Source of the DNA: Cordylochernes scorpioides
Taxonomy: Eukaryota; Arthropoda; Arachnida; Pseudoscorpiones; Chernetidae
Direction: 5' to 3'
Assembly: GCA_030710605.1 (NCBI GenBank)
Contig: CP092880.1
Span: forward strand, 26,288,274-26,352,273
DNA length: 64,000 nt
In this document: positions 1-10,811 of the stretch, piece by piece
Layout of the letters: every line of letters begins with the position of its first letter
Numbering within the stretch: the stretch's first letter is position 1
Position numbers and translations under genes: made by a program
Notes under the pieces: model-generated
Told to the model about the DNA's origin: nothing
The model's database searches: none
The model's input: only the letters and a program-made list of their open reading frames with translations

Positions 1-83
1 AGAACCACAAGAAATCTTACAACCTCTAGAATCAATTCGCATTTCTTCAAGGTATATATATGAAACACGGTCTCAGTGGTACA

Positions 84-135
84 GCCTGCTCCACGCTGAC
101 GAGCGCCAACTGCGCGAAACGCGTTCGTGGATGGC
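84..135 (+). ncRNA. Hammerhead-like ribozyme motif, family i, copy 1
   Basis: Type I hammerhead arrangement seen directly: stem I strand CCACG (91-95), core CTGACGA (96-102), stem II GCGC/GCGC (103-106, 112-115) with loop CAACT, core GAAA (116-119), and the stem I partner CGTGG (126-130). Outer GCC/GGC adds three pairs beyond an internal loop. The stem III segment is very short and palindromic (AACGCGTT, 118-125), so a monomer would have a poor stem III but two copies could pair. The implied cleavage site is after GTT (125). Short-stem-III type I hammerheads are known from Penelope-like retroelements and retrozymes; assignment to such an element is inference. Confidence 0.72.
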
Positions 136-410
136 TTTTCTTAATTTATCAATGAGTTGGCCAAATATCAGGGAACAGGTTATATCAATATTTAGTTGAA
201 TTCTGTTCCACTAGATGGCCCCTGCCATCTAAAAAGCACATGTGCTTTTGGTCAGGATATGCCTTCTATATTTTTAATATATGAAACTATGTCAGGGATA
301 TCGTTAAAAACATGTAAAATGGTTTCCAATATATTTGTGGATGATACCATTATACTTCATTAAGAGATAACAGTATAGGCACAAGGTAATAAGACCAAAT
401 ACAAATAAAT

Positions 411-497
411 AAATAGTTTATGACCTTTCTGTTACAGTGTTGTTACCAACATCAGACAAAAGTACTGAATCTGTCTGATGATGGTAACATGGTTATA
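411..497. repeat. Degraded inverted pair of ribozyme-like motif, family ii
   Basis: Left half reads on the minus strand (411-462), right half on the plus (472-497). The right half keeps CTGATGA and the first stem II strand and is then truncated. It is the counterpart of the better preserved pair at 17350-17515. Confidence 0.55.
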
Positions 498-544
498 GGA
501 TGTTAATGGAATTAATTGAACAAATTAGTACTTATATTTAAAAA

Positions 545-700
545 TTCACTAAAACACATCAGTCTAGCATCAGTATCACTATAAAAGGAAAACAGAAAAA
601 TGCAATATAACAGCGGTTTGGTAGATTAAACTGGAGAAACCGCTGGAAGGGTTCACCACTGATGATCCAGGCCCTCCCATTAATTTTTTCCATTTTTTAA
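545..700 (+). repeat. Dispersed repeat, module iv (strand-swapped hammerhead-like core)
   Basis: Holds, in order, GCGGT (613), CTGGA-GAAA (631-639), ACCGCT, then CTGATGA-TCCAG (659-670). CTGGA can pair with TCCAG. Other copies have CTGGC with GCCAG, so the change is compensatory. Copies lie near 9630, 12430, 19260, 47750, 51180, 52690, 53050 and 60020. Confidence 0.6.
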
Positions 701-2400
701 GGACAGTAGAATTGTTTATTTAAAAAAAAAATCATACGCGTCTATAATATTTTTGAATTTAGAACACATGTATTATTCGACAGAGTTCATAAAATTTATA
801 TAGACAAAGTGGCTGATGTAAGAGAGTTAAATGATTAAGATGAGGGAACAAACGATGTCTCACTCCTGTAAAGTTGAGTATAGTTTAGTTGAGATGTCTT
901 TTGTGTGGATATATCTGATTTAAAATCCTACCTGATTTCTTCTGCATTATTGATTTAAACTTGCATTGAAGTTAATTGCTTTTGCTCTAATATTCAATAT
1001 TTTACTTGTAAATTCGTTGATTTAAATTTGAATTGAAGTTAGTTCCTTTTTCTAATATTTAATATTTTACTTGTAAATTCTTGTTGGGATCTTATATATG
1101 CATATAATAATCTGGTTTTTATTGATTTATCAAGAAAATGGGTTGGCCAAATATCAGGGAACAGGTTAAATTGTTCCACTAGATGGCGCTCTGCCATCTA
1201 AAAATCACATGTGCTCGTGGTCAGGATATGCCTTCATTATTTTTTATATCAACATCTGACCTTTTTTTCTATTGTTTTTTCATATATTAATCTATTGAGC
1301 TTCTAGCTGAATTTCTTAGGATTCCAACTTGAGATATCTTAATTCTTCTTATCACCATTATAGATTTCAAGATCAGCAGAATTATACAGGTTCCATATTT
1401 GTTATATGAATAGTTTCTGTTAGCCATGATCATTAATTCTTCCATGTTCTCTTTTTGAATATTTCCTTGTGTTTTAGGTTTGTTGTTGTGAAGAATCCGC
1501 GATATTCGAAATAAATAAATTTCAACAAAATATCACAGACATCATAATTTATCAATTATTTTTTCTTCAAAACTTGAGACTTCGAAAAAAGACTTCATTT
1601 CAATTGTGCAAAATAAAATAATTTAAACAAATATTTCGACTTGGCAAATTTAGAATATATATTTAGAGAAAAAATAAATAGATTGAAATGGTATCTTTTT
1701 ACATTTTCTTTTTAAATATTTCCATGTTTTTTAGATTTTTGTCGTAACGATTCTGATCTTCGAAATAAGTAAATTTCAACAAAATATCACAGAAAATCTC
1801 ATAATTTATGAATGTTTTCTTCTTCTTCAAAACTTGGTACTTTGAATAAAGATTTCGTTTGTACTAAATACAAAATTTTGAACTCTAATAATTCGATTTA
1901 CAAATTTTAAAATATATAGAGAGAAAATAGAGGTAACCCGGGCTCCTGGAGCGTAGACAAATATATTTAGAGAAAGAAATATATATAAATATGATTAATA
2001 GTTTTAAATTGTGTCTTTTCTAACTAAAAACTACCATTGTTGTCATACCAAACCTATGAAATATTTCAAAAATAAAGACATGGCTATAGTCTTAAATATC
2101 TCCATATTATTATTTTCACATGTATATTAAGAATTTGTCTATTTCAGGAATGTCATTTTCCTCTAGGATTGCGCTACATTAGTAGTTACTTTCAAAGATA
2201 TCAATCAAATCTAGTTCTTAAGATCTTCGGTATTTTTTAATATTTCAAATATGAAATTATCAGATTAATTTACATGGAATGATATCAAATCTATAAAGGA
2301 ATTAATTTTCCATGATATTTTGTCAAGGCGAATATAAATTTTACTGCATTTGACACTCACGTTGATATAGGTATGCCTATAGTTTTTAAGAGACTGCTGA
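700..2400 (+). repeat. Composite repeat, AT-rich block D
   Basis: Very AT-rich and non-coding. It recurs in order at about 19400-20530, 34100-35160 and 47880-48645, and inverted at 58340-60000. At 1140-1250 it carries the 'agatggcgctctgccatct' hairpin segment found in every copy. No open reading frame of note and no recognisable domain. Confidence 0.7.
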
Positions 2401-2499
2401 CAGTGTTGGAAGGAAAGCTCCAGGGGAAGAATCGAGAGGAAGGAGAAGACAGGGATACACAGACGATCTAAAACAATAGACTAGAAGACACACCTACGA

Positions 2500-2960
2500 G
2501 GAGATGAAAAGGATGGCGGAGGAAGTATGGAGAGACCATGTGGCCCATCCTCAGTAGAGGAAGGCACTGAAGGAGGGAGATATGGAGAGACCATGTGGCC
2601 CATCCTCAGTAGAGGAAGGCATTGAAGGAGGGAAATATGGAGAGACCATGTGGCCCACCCTCAGTAGAGGAAGGCACTGAAGGAGGAAGATATGGAGAGA
2701 CCATGTGGCCCACCCTTGGTAGAGGAAGGCACTGAAAGAGGGAGATATGGCGAGACCATATGGCCCACCCTCAGTAGAGGAAGACATTGAAGGAGGGAGA
2801 TATGGAGAGACCATATGGCCCACCCTCAGTAGAGGAAGACATTGAAGGAGGGAGATATGAAGAGACCATGTGGCCCACCCTCAGTAGAGGAAGACATTGA
2901 AGGAGGGAGATATGGAGCGACCATGTGGCCCACCCTCAGTAGAGGAAGATACTGAAGGAA
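2500..2960. repeat. 55-bp minisatellite (about 8 units)
   Basis: The word agagaccatg starts at 2531, 2586, 2641 and 2696, giving a 55-bp period that continues to about 2950 with few mismatches. The same unit occurs inverted at 57940-58340. A 90-codon minus-strand frame across it is an artefact of the repeat (55 bp shifts frame each unit). Confidence 0.92.
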
Positions 2961-3079
2961 GAAAGGAAGGATATTTCATTAATGGACCTAAAACATCAGT
3001 TAGTTTTTATACCTTGAAAAAATTACCTCCAATATTTGCTTCAGACACTATCTGGCATAAGTTTTAAGACTATTATATA

Positions 3080-3375
3080 AAAGCCTGGTATTTGAATAGC
3101 CAAAAGCCTGGAGCTATTCTGGAATGTGGGATGAACCGACAGGCAGCAACCTATATTTCCAGGCTTAAAACTGGCCATACAAGACTACTCCTCTTCCAGG
3201 ATGGTGTAAAGACGTTCCCACAAAGCACCATCTGCAGGAACAAAGAGACCTCACCAGACCACCTCTTGGAATGCATGAGAGCCTCAAGTCGAGAGCTATA
3301 TACCAACCTTACCAAGATTGTGAATTTGATAAATAAATTTAATATAGATGACCTTGTATAATTATACAATGGGAT
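3080..3375 (+). pseudogene. LINE ORF2 C-terminal fragment
   Basis: An 89-codon frame (3092-3361) carries the motif YISRLKTGHTR, then FQDG, and a C/H cluster ending in SPDHLLEC. This is the C-terminal zinc-binding tail that follows RT (and RNase H) in Jockey/I-type non-LTR elements. Everything upstream is missing, so it is a 5'-truncated dead copy. Related tails occur at 38750-38900 (+), 46930-47127 (-) and 18550-18620 (-). Clade is not resolved. Confidence 0.72.
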
Positions 3376-3690
3376 AATAATAAAAAATATGTATATGGTA
3401 ATTTAAACCAACAACCCTATATTGTATAATACATATAACAAGATTGTCATGTTGTATATAGAAACACATATATAAATAATTATACGCATGATTGACATGT
3501 GTCATTGCATCACCATATGTAATGTACTTTGTACAAACTGAGGATGAATAAATAAAACTATGTAATAGATTAAGAGCTGAGTTAAAGCAAGATTGAGAAG
3601 TTCAAAAACGTCTAAAATCGAGGGAGAAATCCAACAACCCTGGCAAGTCGTTGCCATCGAGGTCAAAAGGTGCAGAATGCCGCAGACGTT
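3376..3690. other. AT-rich spacer, nothing recognised
   Basis: AT-rich sequence with short direct repeats. The small frame at 3502-3762 (-) lacks any family resemblance. A poly-C run lies near 3709. Confidence 0.5.
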
Positions 3691-4056
3691 CAAGGTCCAA
3701 ACTCTCCCCCCCCCCCTCCTCGGGAATGGTATATAAAAAACCTCGGTTTTAGCCCAACGCACACAGTCACTTCACCGTCGGCGTGAGCCCTTGTTGGTTG
3801 CAGCCAGGTCCACCTCATCGATCATGTAAAACAGTAAAAAACCTTCTTTCTCCATCATCTTGCTCTTAGCTCGACTCCTATCTGTTCATGGAACTTTCCT
3901 ACTACAACTGTGTCTCCTCGTTTTTTGTGTGTGTGGACATTCCCAAGCTTTCCACTCTGCCTCGACCACGACTGCCTGTACTCTGTGAGAACTGTTAAAG
4001 GTCCTACAAGGTGCGAGAGGTACTGGAAAACTATCCACGCCCTGACTGTCCCTCTC

Positions 4057-4146
4057 GGCTACTACAGGTTTGACCCCCGGACACCACAGCTTATAGCGAG
4101 AGTCGACAGGATACATCATCACAGATAAGTCGACAGGACCTTATCA
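4057..4146 (+). repeat. Direct repeat, probable LTR end (left)
   Basis: Matches 6638-6727 over 90 bp with one visible difference (acagg/acatg). Both copies end in gtcgacaggaccttatca. Confidence 0.7.
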
Positions 4147-5433
4147 CAATTGAGTCGACAGGATGACCACAACGAAGGAGACCACAACGAAGAAGTTAAG
4201 AAGCCTGTCCAGATAGAAGCGACAAAAAGCAAAGATGGAGGAACCAACCCGCCAGCCCAACGAAACGACCAAGCAATATCCCCCCAACGATACAGCCGAA
4301 AATCGCGCAAAATAAGCCGGTGAGAAGTTTCCCACCTTCGGCCTTACAACGCAACCACCTTCCAGGCGACATGCCGCCTTCACCAAACAGAAGTTACAAG
4401 CTTCTACAAGCCCTGCATGGAGCGTCTTCCGCGTCATTAGGACGACAACCAAAGACCAAGCCTCCTGATTGAACAATCCTCAAAACTGTGAGTTTTTAAA
4501 AACCTACGTAACTTTCTCATCATGCTCACAACTTGATTCCCCATAAATTTAATGTTTATTTTCACTGTAATAATTTTAAAATCAATCTTTACCATTTTTA
4601 TATCATTTCAATTCAAATTTTAAATCTTTTACACCCTCATTTGATAATTTTCGCCCTAACATAATCAACGATTTGAAAAATATATTCAAATTTTAATAAA
4701 AATAGGTGAAACGCATTTTTTTTTAATTGCAAAAATCTAAAGATACAATATCTTCAAAATCACAACTAGACGAGTAACTGTCCTTCCCCAAAACAAGTTA
4801 AAAATCCAACATAGTTTCACTCCCTCGTCCTTTCTTTTTACATGCATAATTATTAATCATCCACACATATCTCTCAACAAACTACAACACACTTCCCCAT
4901 CACTTTTTCCAATTGGCCACCAGCTTTTAGCGCGCGACTTAGCAACAAATCAATCTCGAGCCACACAAGCTCCATATCGTCGCCACTAAACGTGTCACTT
5001 CCACTAACAGTCAAAATATCTCGATGTGTTTTGTACAACCACCACCCATGACTGGTAAATTGTTATTCATTATGAAACAAGTTAGATGCTGTACCAAAAA
5101 CAAAGACTTCATGTGAGACCTTTCCATTCAATTCACTCACTCGTGTCACACAGCGCATCACAACAATTTTTCTCACTTAACAGGCCACAAAGACGCCTTC
5201 ATGCCTGTGACACAACTCACCCCAAAGCGTGTCCACGTCGAAAGTCGCACTTTTACTCACATCTAAACCTGACATCATTGAATAACATTTTTACTAAGTC
5301 CGCAACAACGTCGAAACACAACACTTACGAACACCGAGAAAACTACATCTTTCAAATACACCATAAAACTGCCAACAAGCTTTCACCACCCTCAAAGGGA
5401 GTTTAACCAGTAAACCAGTACCCTAACGTACAT

Positions 5434-6290
5434 TCAAACCCTCAAAACTGTACTACAACAAGGATTTCCAAAACGTCTGTTATCTGACAGAGCGTCCGCT
5501 TTTACCTGAGAAAAATTCCGTAAATTTCTAATAACACATGGTATACAACCCCTACTCACCACAAGCAATAACCCACAAGCAAACGGTTTAATAGAACGCT
5601 TAAATGCCACCATTACAGGCAAGCTCAGACTAGCTTATCTAGAAAATCCAAAAGCTTCCTGGACTCAACTATTTAAACGTATTACTCAAACGTATAATAA
5701 CACACCCCATTATGTCACAAGTTTTCCACCCACCTACTTAATGTTCAATGTTATCCTCCCTGATCCAAGAACTCATCTTATCCCCGAAATTAATATAGCT
5801 CAAGAGATAGCACGCTCTCGTACCCAAAATAAGCATAAAAAAAGATAAAGAAACATTTGATAAGCAGCACAGAACACCACATTTCGAATTGAATGATCTT
5901 ATTTTGGTCAAAAATTATAGACATCCCGACACAGGTAAATTAGCACCATATTTTACTGGACCATACACAATAATTGAAATAATCATACCCAATGTCGTTC
6001 TAATAGATCGCCCCAATCAACCTCTCAATAGAGACAGTGACACCATACATGTCAATAAATTGAAATATTACACAGAGAATGTTCTGTACATTACACCCCC
6101 ACAAACCCCATTTGTTCAAAACCCACAGCGAATGTCTCAATATGTATATCTCAGTGAATTCAAACATTTGACTCCAGATATCTTCGAGACGCAACTATTC
6201 CGAATTATACCGCCTCAAACTTCCCAGCCATTCCTACATTTAAATCCAGATTTATTTAATATCGATCGTTTTAAAACAAACCTCAAGTAG
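5434..6290 (+). pseudogene. Integrase fragment of LTR retrotransposon
   Basis: Translation near 5480-5640 shows an LLSDRASAF motif, matching the second catalytic Asp region, then NPQANGLIERLN, matching the Glu region of a DDE integrase. The downstream 133-codon frame (5889-6290) has FTGPYTI and VNKLKYY, typical of the C-terminal GPY/F-type domain. Reading requires frame changes between about 5500 and 5890, so it is not functional. It is more diverged from the 24.6-kb gypsy copy than two copies of one family would be, so it is a separate family. Confidence 0.72.
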
Positions 6291-6637
6291 CGACCAGAAA
6301 ATTTCCCGTTAAATTCACAAACCTATTCTATCTACATACTCTACCAACCCATTTGGATCTGTATTACTTACTTACTTACTCTCTTTAACACAATATAAAG
6401 ATTTCTTTGAACCCACCAGATCCAAACTAGAGGAGAAAGAATTTAAAACACGTGCGCTGTAGACGAGCCTCATATTTCCCCCTTCAAAAATATACAACGG
6501 CCTCCCTCCCCGCTCACAAAGCTGTCAGCCAAATATCGGAATGACCGCCATGTGTAACATGTGTTTCACATCAGCCATTTACATTTTCTCGAGAATTTCA
6601 CAAATTTCCAGACAGAGAGTCATAAAAATACCGCTAC

Positions 6638-6727
6638 GGCTACTACATGTTTGACCCCCGGACACCACAGCTTATAGCGAGAGTCGACAGGATACATCAT
6701 CACAGATAAGTCGACAGGACCTTATCA
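6638..6727 (+). repeat. Direct repeat, probable LTR end (right)
   Basis: Partner of 4057-4146. It is followed at once by an AT dinucleotide run and the Tigger element. Confidence 0.7.
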
Positions 6728-6741
6728 TATATATATATATA

Positions 6742-7534
6742 CAGTGGTACCTCGACATACGAGCGCCCCAACATACGAGTTTTTCGAGATACGAGCCGAC
6801 GAGCAAGTGATTTTTTGCTTTTAGTTACGAGCGAAATTCGAGATACGAGTTCGGTTCGGTAGTAACACGCAGTCGCGCCATCACGATCAGTTAGCAGCGT
6901 GCTTCCGCTGTGATAAGTTGTGTTTTGTGTTGCGTTTACATTTACAGTTTTAGTTCATTTATTTTTATAACCATGGATAGGAAGAAAGTTTGTAAAAAGT
7001 CAAGTGCTAAGAAAAAGATGATGCGTATTGAATTAAAACGTGAAATTTCTACAAGTGAGATAAAGGAGATCTTAGGAATGTGGGAGAGAGTTTCACAGTT
7101 CGTGAAAAAAAAAAACACCCAGAAAAAGTTGCAGCAGGTCGTGCATCTGACCTTTTTAATGACACTTGCCTAACTCATTTCCGGAACATTCTGAGAGGGA
7201 GGAAGAAACAAACCTCCTTGGACATGTTTTTTTCTAAACGGCCTACAGGTGAAAGCGAGAAAAATGTAGCGAAAAAGGCAAAGACCAGTGAGGATATCTA
7301 ATTTATTTCTTTACATTCTCTTTTTTGTTTTTGTGCAATAAATATTTGATATTTATAAATACGTTTTTATTATTTAAAACCACGTAACAAAAATAACTGG
7401 GGTGACATTTTGGAGGTGGGAACGGATTAATGGTAGTTCAATTGTTTTGTATGGGGAAAATTGCTTCGAGATACGAGTAATTCAAGATACGAGCAAGGTT
7501 GCGGAACGAATTAAACTCGTATGTCGAGGTACCA

Positions 7535-7537
<3 letters not shown>
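6742..7537 (+). mobile_element. Tigger/pogo-like transposon, internally deleted
   Basis: Terminal inverted repeats begin CAGTGGTACCTCGACATACG (6742) and end with its complement at 7537, with TA on both sides (6740-6741, 7538-7539), the pogo/Tc1 target duplication. At 796 bp it is far shorter than an autonomous Tigger (about 2-3 kb). Further internal repeats of 'cgagatacgag' extend each end. It sits in a TA microsatellite. Confidence 0.92.
6973..7301 (+). pseudogene. Tigger transposase remnant (N- and C-termini only)
   Basis: ATG at 6973 opens a Lys-rich N-terminus leading to the start of the DNA-binding region (RIELKREI). It then jumps to the C-terminal tail (MWERVSQFV; after a frameshift in the A run near 7104-7113, FNDTCLTHFRNIL, TSLDMFFSKRP, VAKKAK). 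The helix-turn-helix and the whole DDE catalytic domain are absent. The stop is at about 7301, with AATAAA near 7340. It cannot encode a transposase. The deletion junction lies near residue 28. Confidence 0.85.

Positions 7538-7595
<58 letters not shown>
7538..7595. repeat. (TA)n microsatellite
   Basis: Nearly pure TA dinucleotides between the Tigger right end and a MITE. Frames made of alternating Tyr and Ile here are artefacts. Confidence 0.95.
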
Positions 7596-7598
<3 letters not shown>

Positions 7599-7758
7599 TA
7601 GAACCTCCTTTTAGCGGACACCTCTCTACAAATGACAGTTTTCATTTGAAAAATTATCATTTTTACAATTTAGCAGCTCTCTGGTAAGAGAACACCTCTC
7701 CCTAAAGATCACTTTATCTCTGCAATTAGGTGTCCTTTACAGGGAGGTAGTTCTTCTG
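7596..7758 (+). mobile_element. MITE, CAGTAGAACCTC family, copy a
   Basis: Starts CAGTAGAACCTCC and ends ...TTCTTCTG, with TA on both sides. The interior alternates 'ggacacctctc' motifs. About 163 bp, no coding capacity. Termini resemble pogo/Tigger-type ends. Confidence 0.88.
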
Positions 7759-8137
7759 TATATATATATACGGCTGAATAGGTAGATCTGATAGTGTATG
7801 GGTGAGGATATTGTGAGGAGGGAATGTAAGTTAAGATGAGAGAACAACTGAATAATGGTTGTTAGATTATCTCTAAGTTAGATTATATAAATGGTCCTGC
7901 CCAATATATCCCTCTAACAGATTGTTCCCACAGGAGTGCTGTGAGTTTCAAGCTTTAGTCGAGGGAGGACATGTGTGTAGCACATAATACTGACCACGTT
8001 TCTGATCTTTTTTGGTAGAAACTGACATACTTGCCACCTTATTTTATTTTAACTAACACAGAAATGGAATATTGAAATAATTACCATAATCATTGTGGCT
8101 TCATTATGATCATTTGTTTATTCTGAAAAGGAAAATA
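7759..8137. repeat. Dispersed repeats flanking MITE b
   Basis: 7775-7980 matches 35360-35760 (tail 'aggtagatctgatagtgtatggg'). 7981-8130 matches 40139-40265. No coding signal. Confidence 0.6.
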
Positions 8138-8315
8138 CAGTAGAACCTCCCTGTAAAGGACACCTAATTTGCAGAGCCAAAGTGTCCTTTAGGGAGAGGT
8201 GTCCTCTTACCGGAGAGTTGTTAAATACTAAAAATGGTAATTTTGCAAAAATAACAACTGTCCTTTATAGAGAGGTGTCCATTAGAGGGGTATCCGCTAA
8301 AGGGAGGTTCTACTG
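8138..8315 (-). mobile_element. MITE, CAGTAGAACCTC family, copy b
   Basis: Ends CAGTAGAACCTCC and GGAGGTTCTACTG, with TA on both sides. Interior order is reversed relative to copy a. A related locus at 40139-40690 lacks this MITE, acting as an approximate empty site. Confidence 0.9.
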
Positions 8316-8745
8316 TATATATAAATTTAAAAATAACTAAAAATTGGATATCTATGTTGTAAAGTAAAAAGAAAATATTATTATTAATTTCAAAGCACAC
8401 AATGCCTAAACAGCCCGTTAAAAAAATCAATAACACAACATTTGAAACGGCACTGCAAAGTTAGACTTAAACTGCCCAGAAAACAAAAGTGGGCAGGCGC
8501 GATCCTAAAGTTTGCTTTTCTGTGGATGTAATTCACCTTTGTAAAAACTTGTTAGTGGTAAAGTTGTATGTAAACAACAATCAACTGTCAAAATTTGAAT
8601 GGTGAATTATCGGAAGTGTCGAATTATCGATAGTGTCGAATTACTGTTTGTTATTTGATAGGCTGTAGGTTGGGACATCAAACCATGGTCAAATTATCGT
8701 TAAGTGTCAATTTATCGTGTTGAATTAATATATATTAGGTTATAC
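8316..8745 (+). repeat. Dispersed repeat 'R8' (gtcgaattatcg-rich end)
   Basis: About 400 bp ending in repeated 'gtgtcgaattatcg' words and 'aggttatactgtata'. Copies are at 20540-20985 plus 23613-23720 (split by a transposon) and 40310-40690. The ending recalls Tc1/pogo-type inverted ends, but a matching left end was not established. Confidence 0.65.
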
Positions 8746-8754
8746 TGTATATAT

Positions 8755-8961
8755 TTATAGAGATCCTGCCAAGAGAAGTCCTTCTCTACGTGGCGGGCGG
8801 GAGTAGCAGCACAAGTAAGGGACTGCCCTGTAGTACGGTGTCGTGAGCCCCGAGCTGTTACGGTAACCGTGAACAGGGAACTCTGAAATGTGGTTGACTA
8901 ACGGGGCAATGGAACCCCCTATTTCCATATGGAGCAACAAAATCATAAATTGACAATCCAT
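8755..8961 (-). pseudogene. Small conserved coding repeat, copy 1 (unknown)
   Basis: Minus-strand frame containing HISEFPVHGY and LTTPYYRAVPYLCCYS. The same peptide frame appears at 14690-14860 (-) and, extended by a Cys/His cluster, at 62280-62600 (+). Shared frame in three diverged copies suggests a once-translated mobile-element product. I do not recognise the family. Confidence 0.5.
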
Positions 8962-9039
8962 GCTACTGCGTCCGAGGGAGCTGACACGCTGGGACCTGCA
9001 GTGCAGGAACCAGTAGGAAATATGCTATAAGGACCCTGA

Positions 9040-9300
9040 ACATCTTGTAATTAAACATAAATGGAACACAGAAGGAGAGCTGAGTAGACTGCTGAATGAA
9101 CATCACATTGATATCTCCAGGAAACCAAGCTCAATGAAACCTGAAATGTGCAATACCTGGTTACATCACTGTAAGGAAAGATCGTGAGCGGAGAGACGAA
9201 GGAAGACTCACCTTCTTAATAAAAATTAAAAAAATATATAAAATATGAATAAATTGACGTGGATGGACAAGACACTACCATCATTTATAGAGATGGCTCC
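9040..9300 (+). pseudogene. LINE endonuclease (APE) fragment
   Basis: Translation in broken frames shows NEHHIDI, then QETKLNE near 9118-9140, and RKDRERRDEGRLTFLIK near 9175-9225. These are the Glu-containing QETK motif and the following 'RkDR..GG' loop of apurinic-endonuclease domains of Jockey/I-type LINEs. Stops and frame changes interrupt it. Only a scrap of the 5' part of ORF2 is present. Confidence 0.75.
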
Positions 9301-9535
9301 GGGTGATTATAGGGCCTCGAGCCATGTGCCAGTAATTATGGGTGGTGCTTATCTTCTTATCATATGGAATAATTGAAGGTGTTTCCTGTTAATGTGAACA
9401 TCTGAGGTACACAAAGGTAGGTCTTTGTCTGTTAACATTTAGCTGGGTTTAGTAGGACAGCCTTCATGTCTAGGGTACCAGGAGTACAAGACTCCGGACA
9501 TTCTGTTCTGCCTAAGGTCACCTTCCCACCTACAC
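9290..9535 (+). repeat. Dispersed repeat (ggtgattatagggcctc family)
   Basis: Recurs at 23940-24240 and 40715-41010, and its end recurs inverted near 56690-56750. Contains 'atttagctgggcttagtaggacag'. Non-coding. Confidence 0.7.
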
Positions 9536-9599
9536 TGATACAAAAAGCTTATGTCCATAGTTTTCTTGAATATCATTTCTAAGATTCCGCCTTTCATTG

Positions 9600-9750
9600 C
9601 AGCATATATAAGCAGAATCATCCAATACAGTATTAGAGCTACAAGAAGTGGTATGGTTGATTGAATTGGAAAAACCGCTGGGAGGGTTCACTACTGATGA
9701 GACAAGCCCTCCCAATCTTTTGTTCATCGCAGTAAGGACAGTGGTTTGTT
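9600..9750 (+). repeat. Module iv repeat, copy 2
   Basis: Keeps the GTGGT...AACCGC arms, the CTGATGA core word and the flanking 'cgcagtaaggacagt'. GAAA is altered to AAAA. Stem II first pair is T-A instead of C-G, but two further pairs are lost. Confidence 0.6.
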
Positions 9751-9874
9751 TTATGTTTAAAAGAAATATTTGTGCTTCCATTGCTTATACAAGTCCACAA
9801 TCTTCATTTTACATAGCCTCATATTTCACCATGGTATGTAGACAGCTCTAACTGGCTGCAACTTCTATCCTTTT

Positions 9875-10168
9875 TTTGTTTATCCCTAGTACACATGGTA
9901 CAGGCCATGATAATCATGGTGAGTAGAAGTTGTCGACTGCTTTTACTGTAAGGGCACCACATGTCTACACATGTGAAAAGCAGTTAAACTTTGCACTTGC
10001 AAATGTGCCAGAGCCCCGTTTGGTTATTTGCACTCGCTGGTGGGGTTGGATTTTGCAAGAATTGGGGGGCCATTGGAGCATTTTTTTTTATATCAAAAAT
10101 AAGTGCCCAATGCGGGAATCGAACCCGGGTCGTAATGGTCGAAAACCAATGGTTTAGACCATCCTTAT
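9875..10168 (-). repeat. tRNA-derived SINE (SINE2)
   Basis: On the minus strand the head has a pol III B-box-like GGTTCGATTCC within a T-arm-like CGGGTTCGATTCCCG, followed by the body ('cccaattcttgcaaaa', 'caccagcgagtgcaa') and a tail ending 'ccatgattatcatggcctgtacc'. Further copies: 17915-18200 (+), 54805-55090 (+), body only at 11590-11790 (+) and 53395-53600 (-). The head is too degraded to be a functional tRNA. Confidence 0.72.
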
Positions 10169-10385
10169 ATTATAAAATGAAATGGTTAATATGTTAGGTA
10201 CAAATGGCTGATATTCCTATCACTGATATGCGATCCAAAATGTTTCCAATATCGGGGCCACTACTTAAAAAAAAACTTATTTTCCTAAAATAATTCAAGG
10301 TTTCCACTGTTTCTCTGAAAAGTTAAAAAAACAATGCAACCTTAAAAATGGAACATAACTGAAGAAGATTTATAATACAATAAAA

Positions 10386-10530
10386 TAAGACCTAATCCAA
10401 ATCCATCATCAGACAAAAGCATAAATGAGAAAAAATATCATTTTGTCTGATGATGGTAACAATACCGAAACATCACACACTTTTAAATTATTTTTTAGAT
10501 TAGGTCTTATTTTCTTGTGTTATAATCTAT
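10386..10530. repeat. Inverted-pair element, family ii
   Basis: Outer arms 'aataagacctaatccaaat' and its complement enclose a truncated left motif and an intact right hammerhead-like motif at 10444. Confidence 0.7.
10444..10480 (+). ncRNA. Hammerhead-like motif, family ii
   Basis: Core CTGATGA (10447-10453), stem II GGTA (10455-10458) and TACC (10463-10466) with loop ACAA, GAAA (10467-10470), then C and the cleavage triplet ATC (10472-10474). A 3-bp stem I is formed by TGT (10444-10446) and ACA (10475-10477). Stem III is essentially absent, so activity would need dimer pairing. Confidence 0.6.
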
Positions 10531-10811
10531 AATCCAAATTGTGCTTTATCATGAAGAAGAATTAATGTGAAAAAAATAAGAGAGAAATGTAAGGATTATT
10601 CACTCATGAAAAATTTAATTTGGATGAACGTGTTCATTGTATAATGTAGTGTTCAAAAAGTTATAGAAAAAATGGATCCTTCTGTTGGTGATAAAATTTA
10701 CACAAACAATTAACTTCTTGATTTTTAACCAACTTTTTAAAACGCAAAGAACTTTTACTCTTTGTTGGTCTGTTAGAAAATCTTGGATATTACAAAGTAT
10801 GTGAAAATTAT

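Larger units (their letters stand above)
1..540 (+). repeat. Composite repeat, ribozyme-bearing block
   Basis: Non-coding block that recurs at about 16960-17520, 33950-34200 and 45990-46540. It holds a hammerhead-like motif (84-135), then a stretch with a 7-bp hairpin (AGATGGC...GCCATCT in other copies, degraded here), then an inverted pair of a second ribozyme-like motif. No reading frame is shared among copies, so I treat it as untranslated. Confidence 0.75.
3700..6735 (+). mobile_element. Decayed LTR retrotransposon (Ty3/gypsy-type integrase)
   Basis: Two 90-bp stretches, 4057-4146 and 6638-6727, are direct repeats with one visible mismatch, suggesting the ends of two LTRs. Between them is integrase coding sequence (5434-6290). 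A purine run near 6430-6441 could be a polypurine tract. The 5' LTR start was not found, and gag, protease and RT were not recognised in 4150-5430, where the plus strand is strikingly A/C-rich. The element is probably internally deleted and mutated. The Tigger element follows directly. Confidence 0.6.

Noticed and set aside
2551-2823. 90-codon minus frame with repeated SPS/STE words
   Set aside because: Translation of the 55-bp minisatellite; no independent coding evidence.
3886-4476. Overlapping 63-110 codon frames on both strands
   Set aside because: Low-complexity A/C-rich retroelement interior; no domain resemblance and mutual overlap.
7402-7687. Tyr-Ile repeat frames
   Set aside because: (TA)n microsatellite and Tigger end, not protein.
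10100-10168. Possible tRNA gene on minus
   Set aside because: B box present, but no closing acceptor stem, and the segment continues into a dispersed SINE body.
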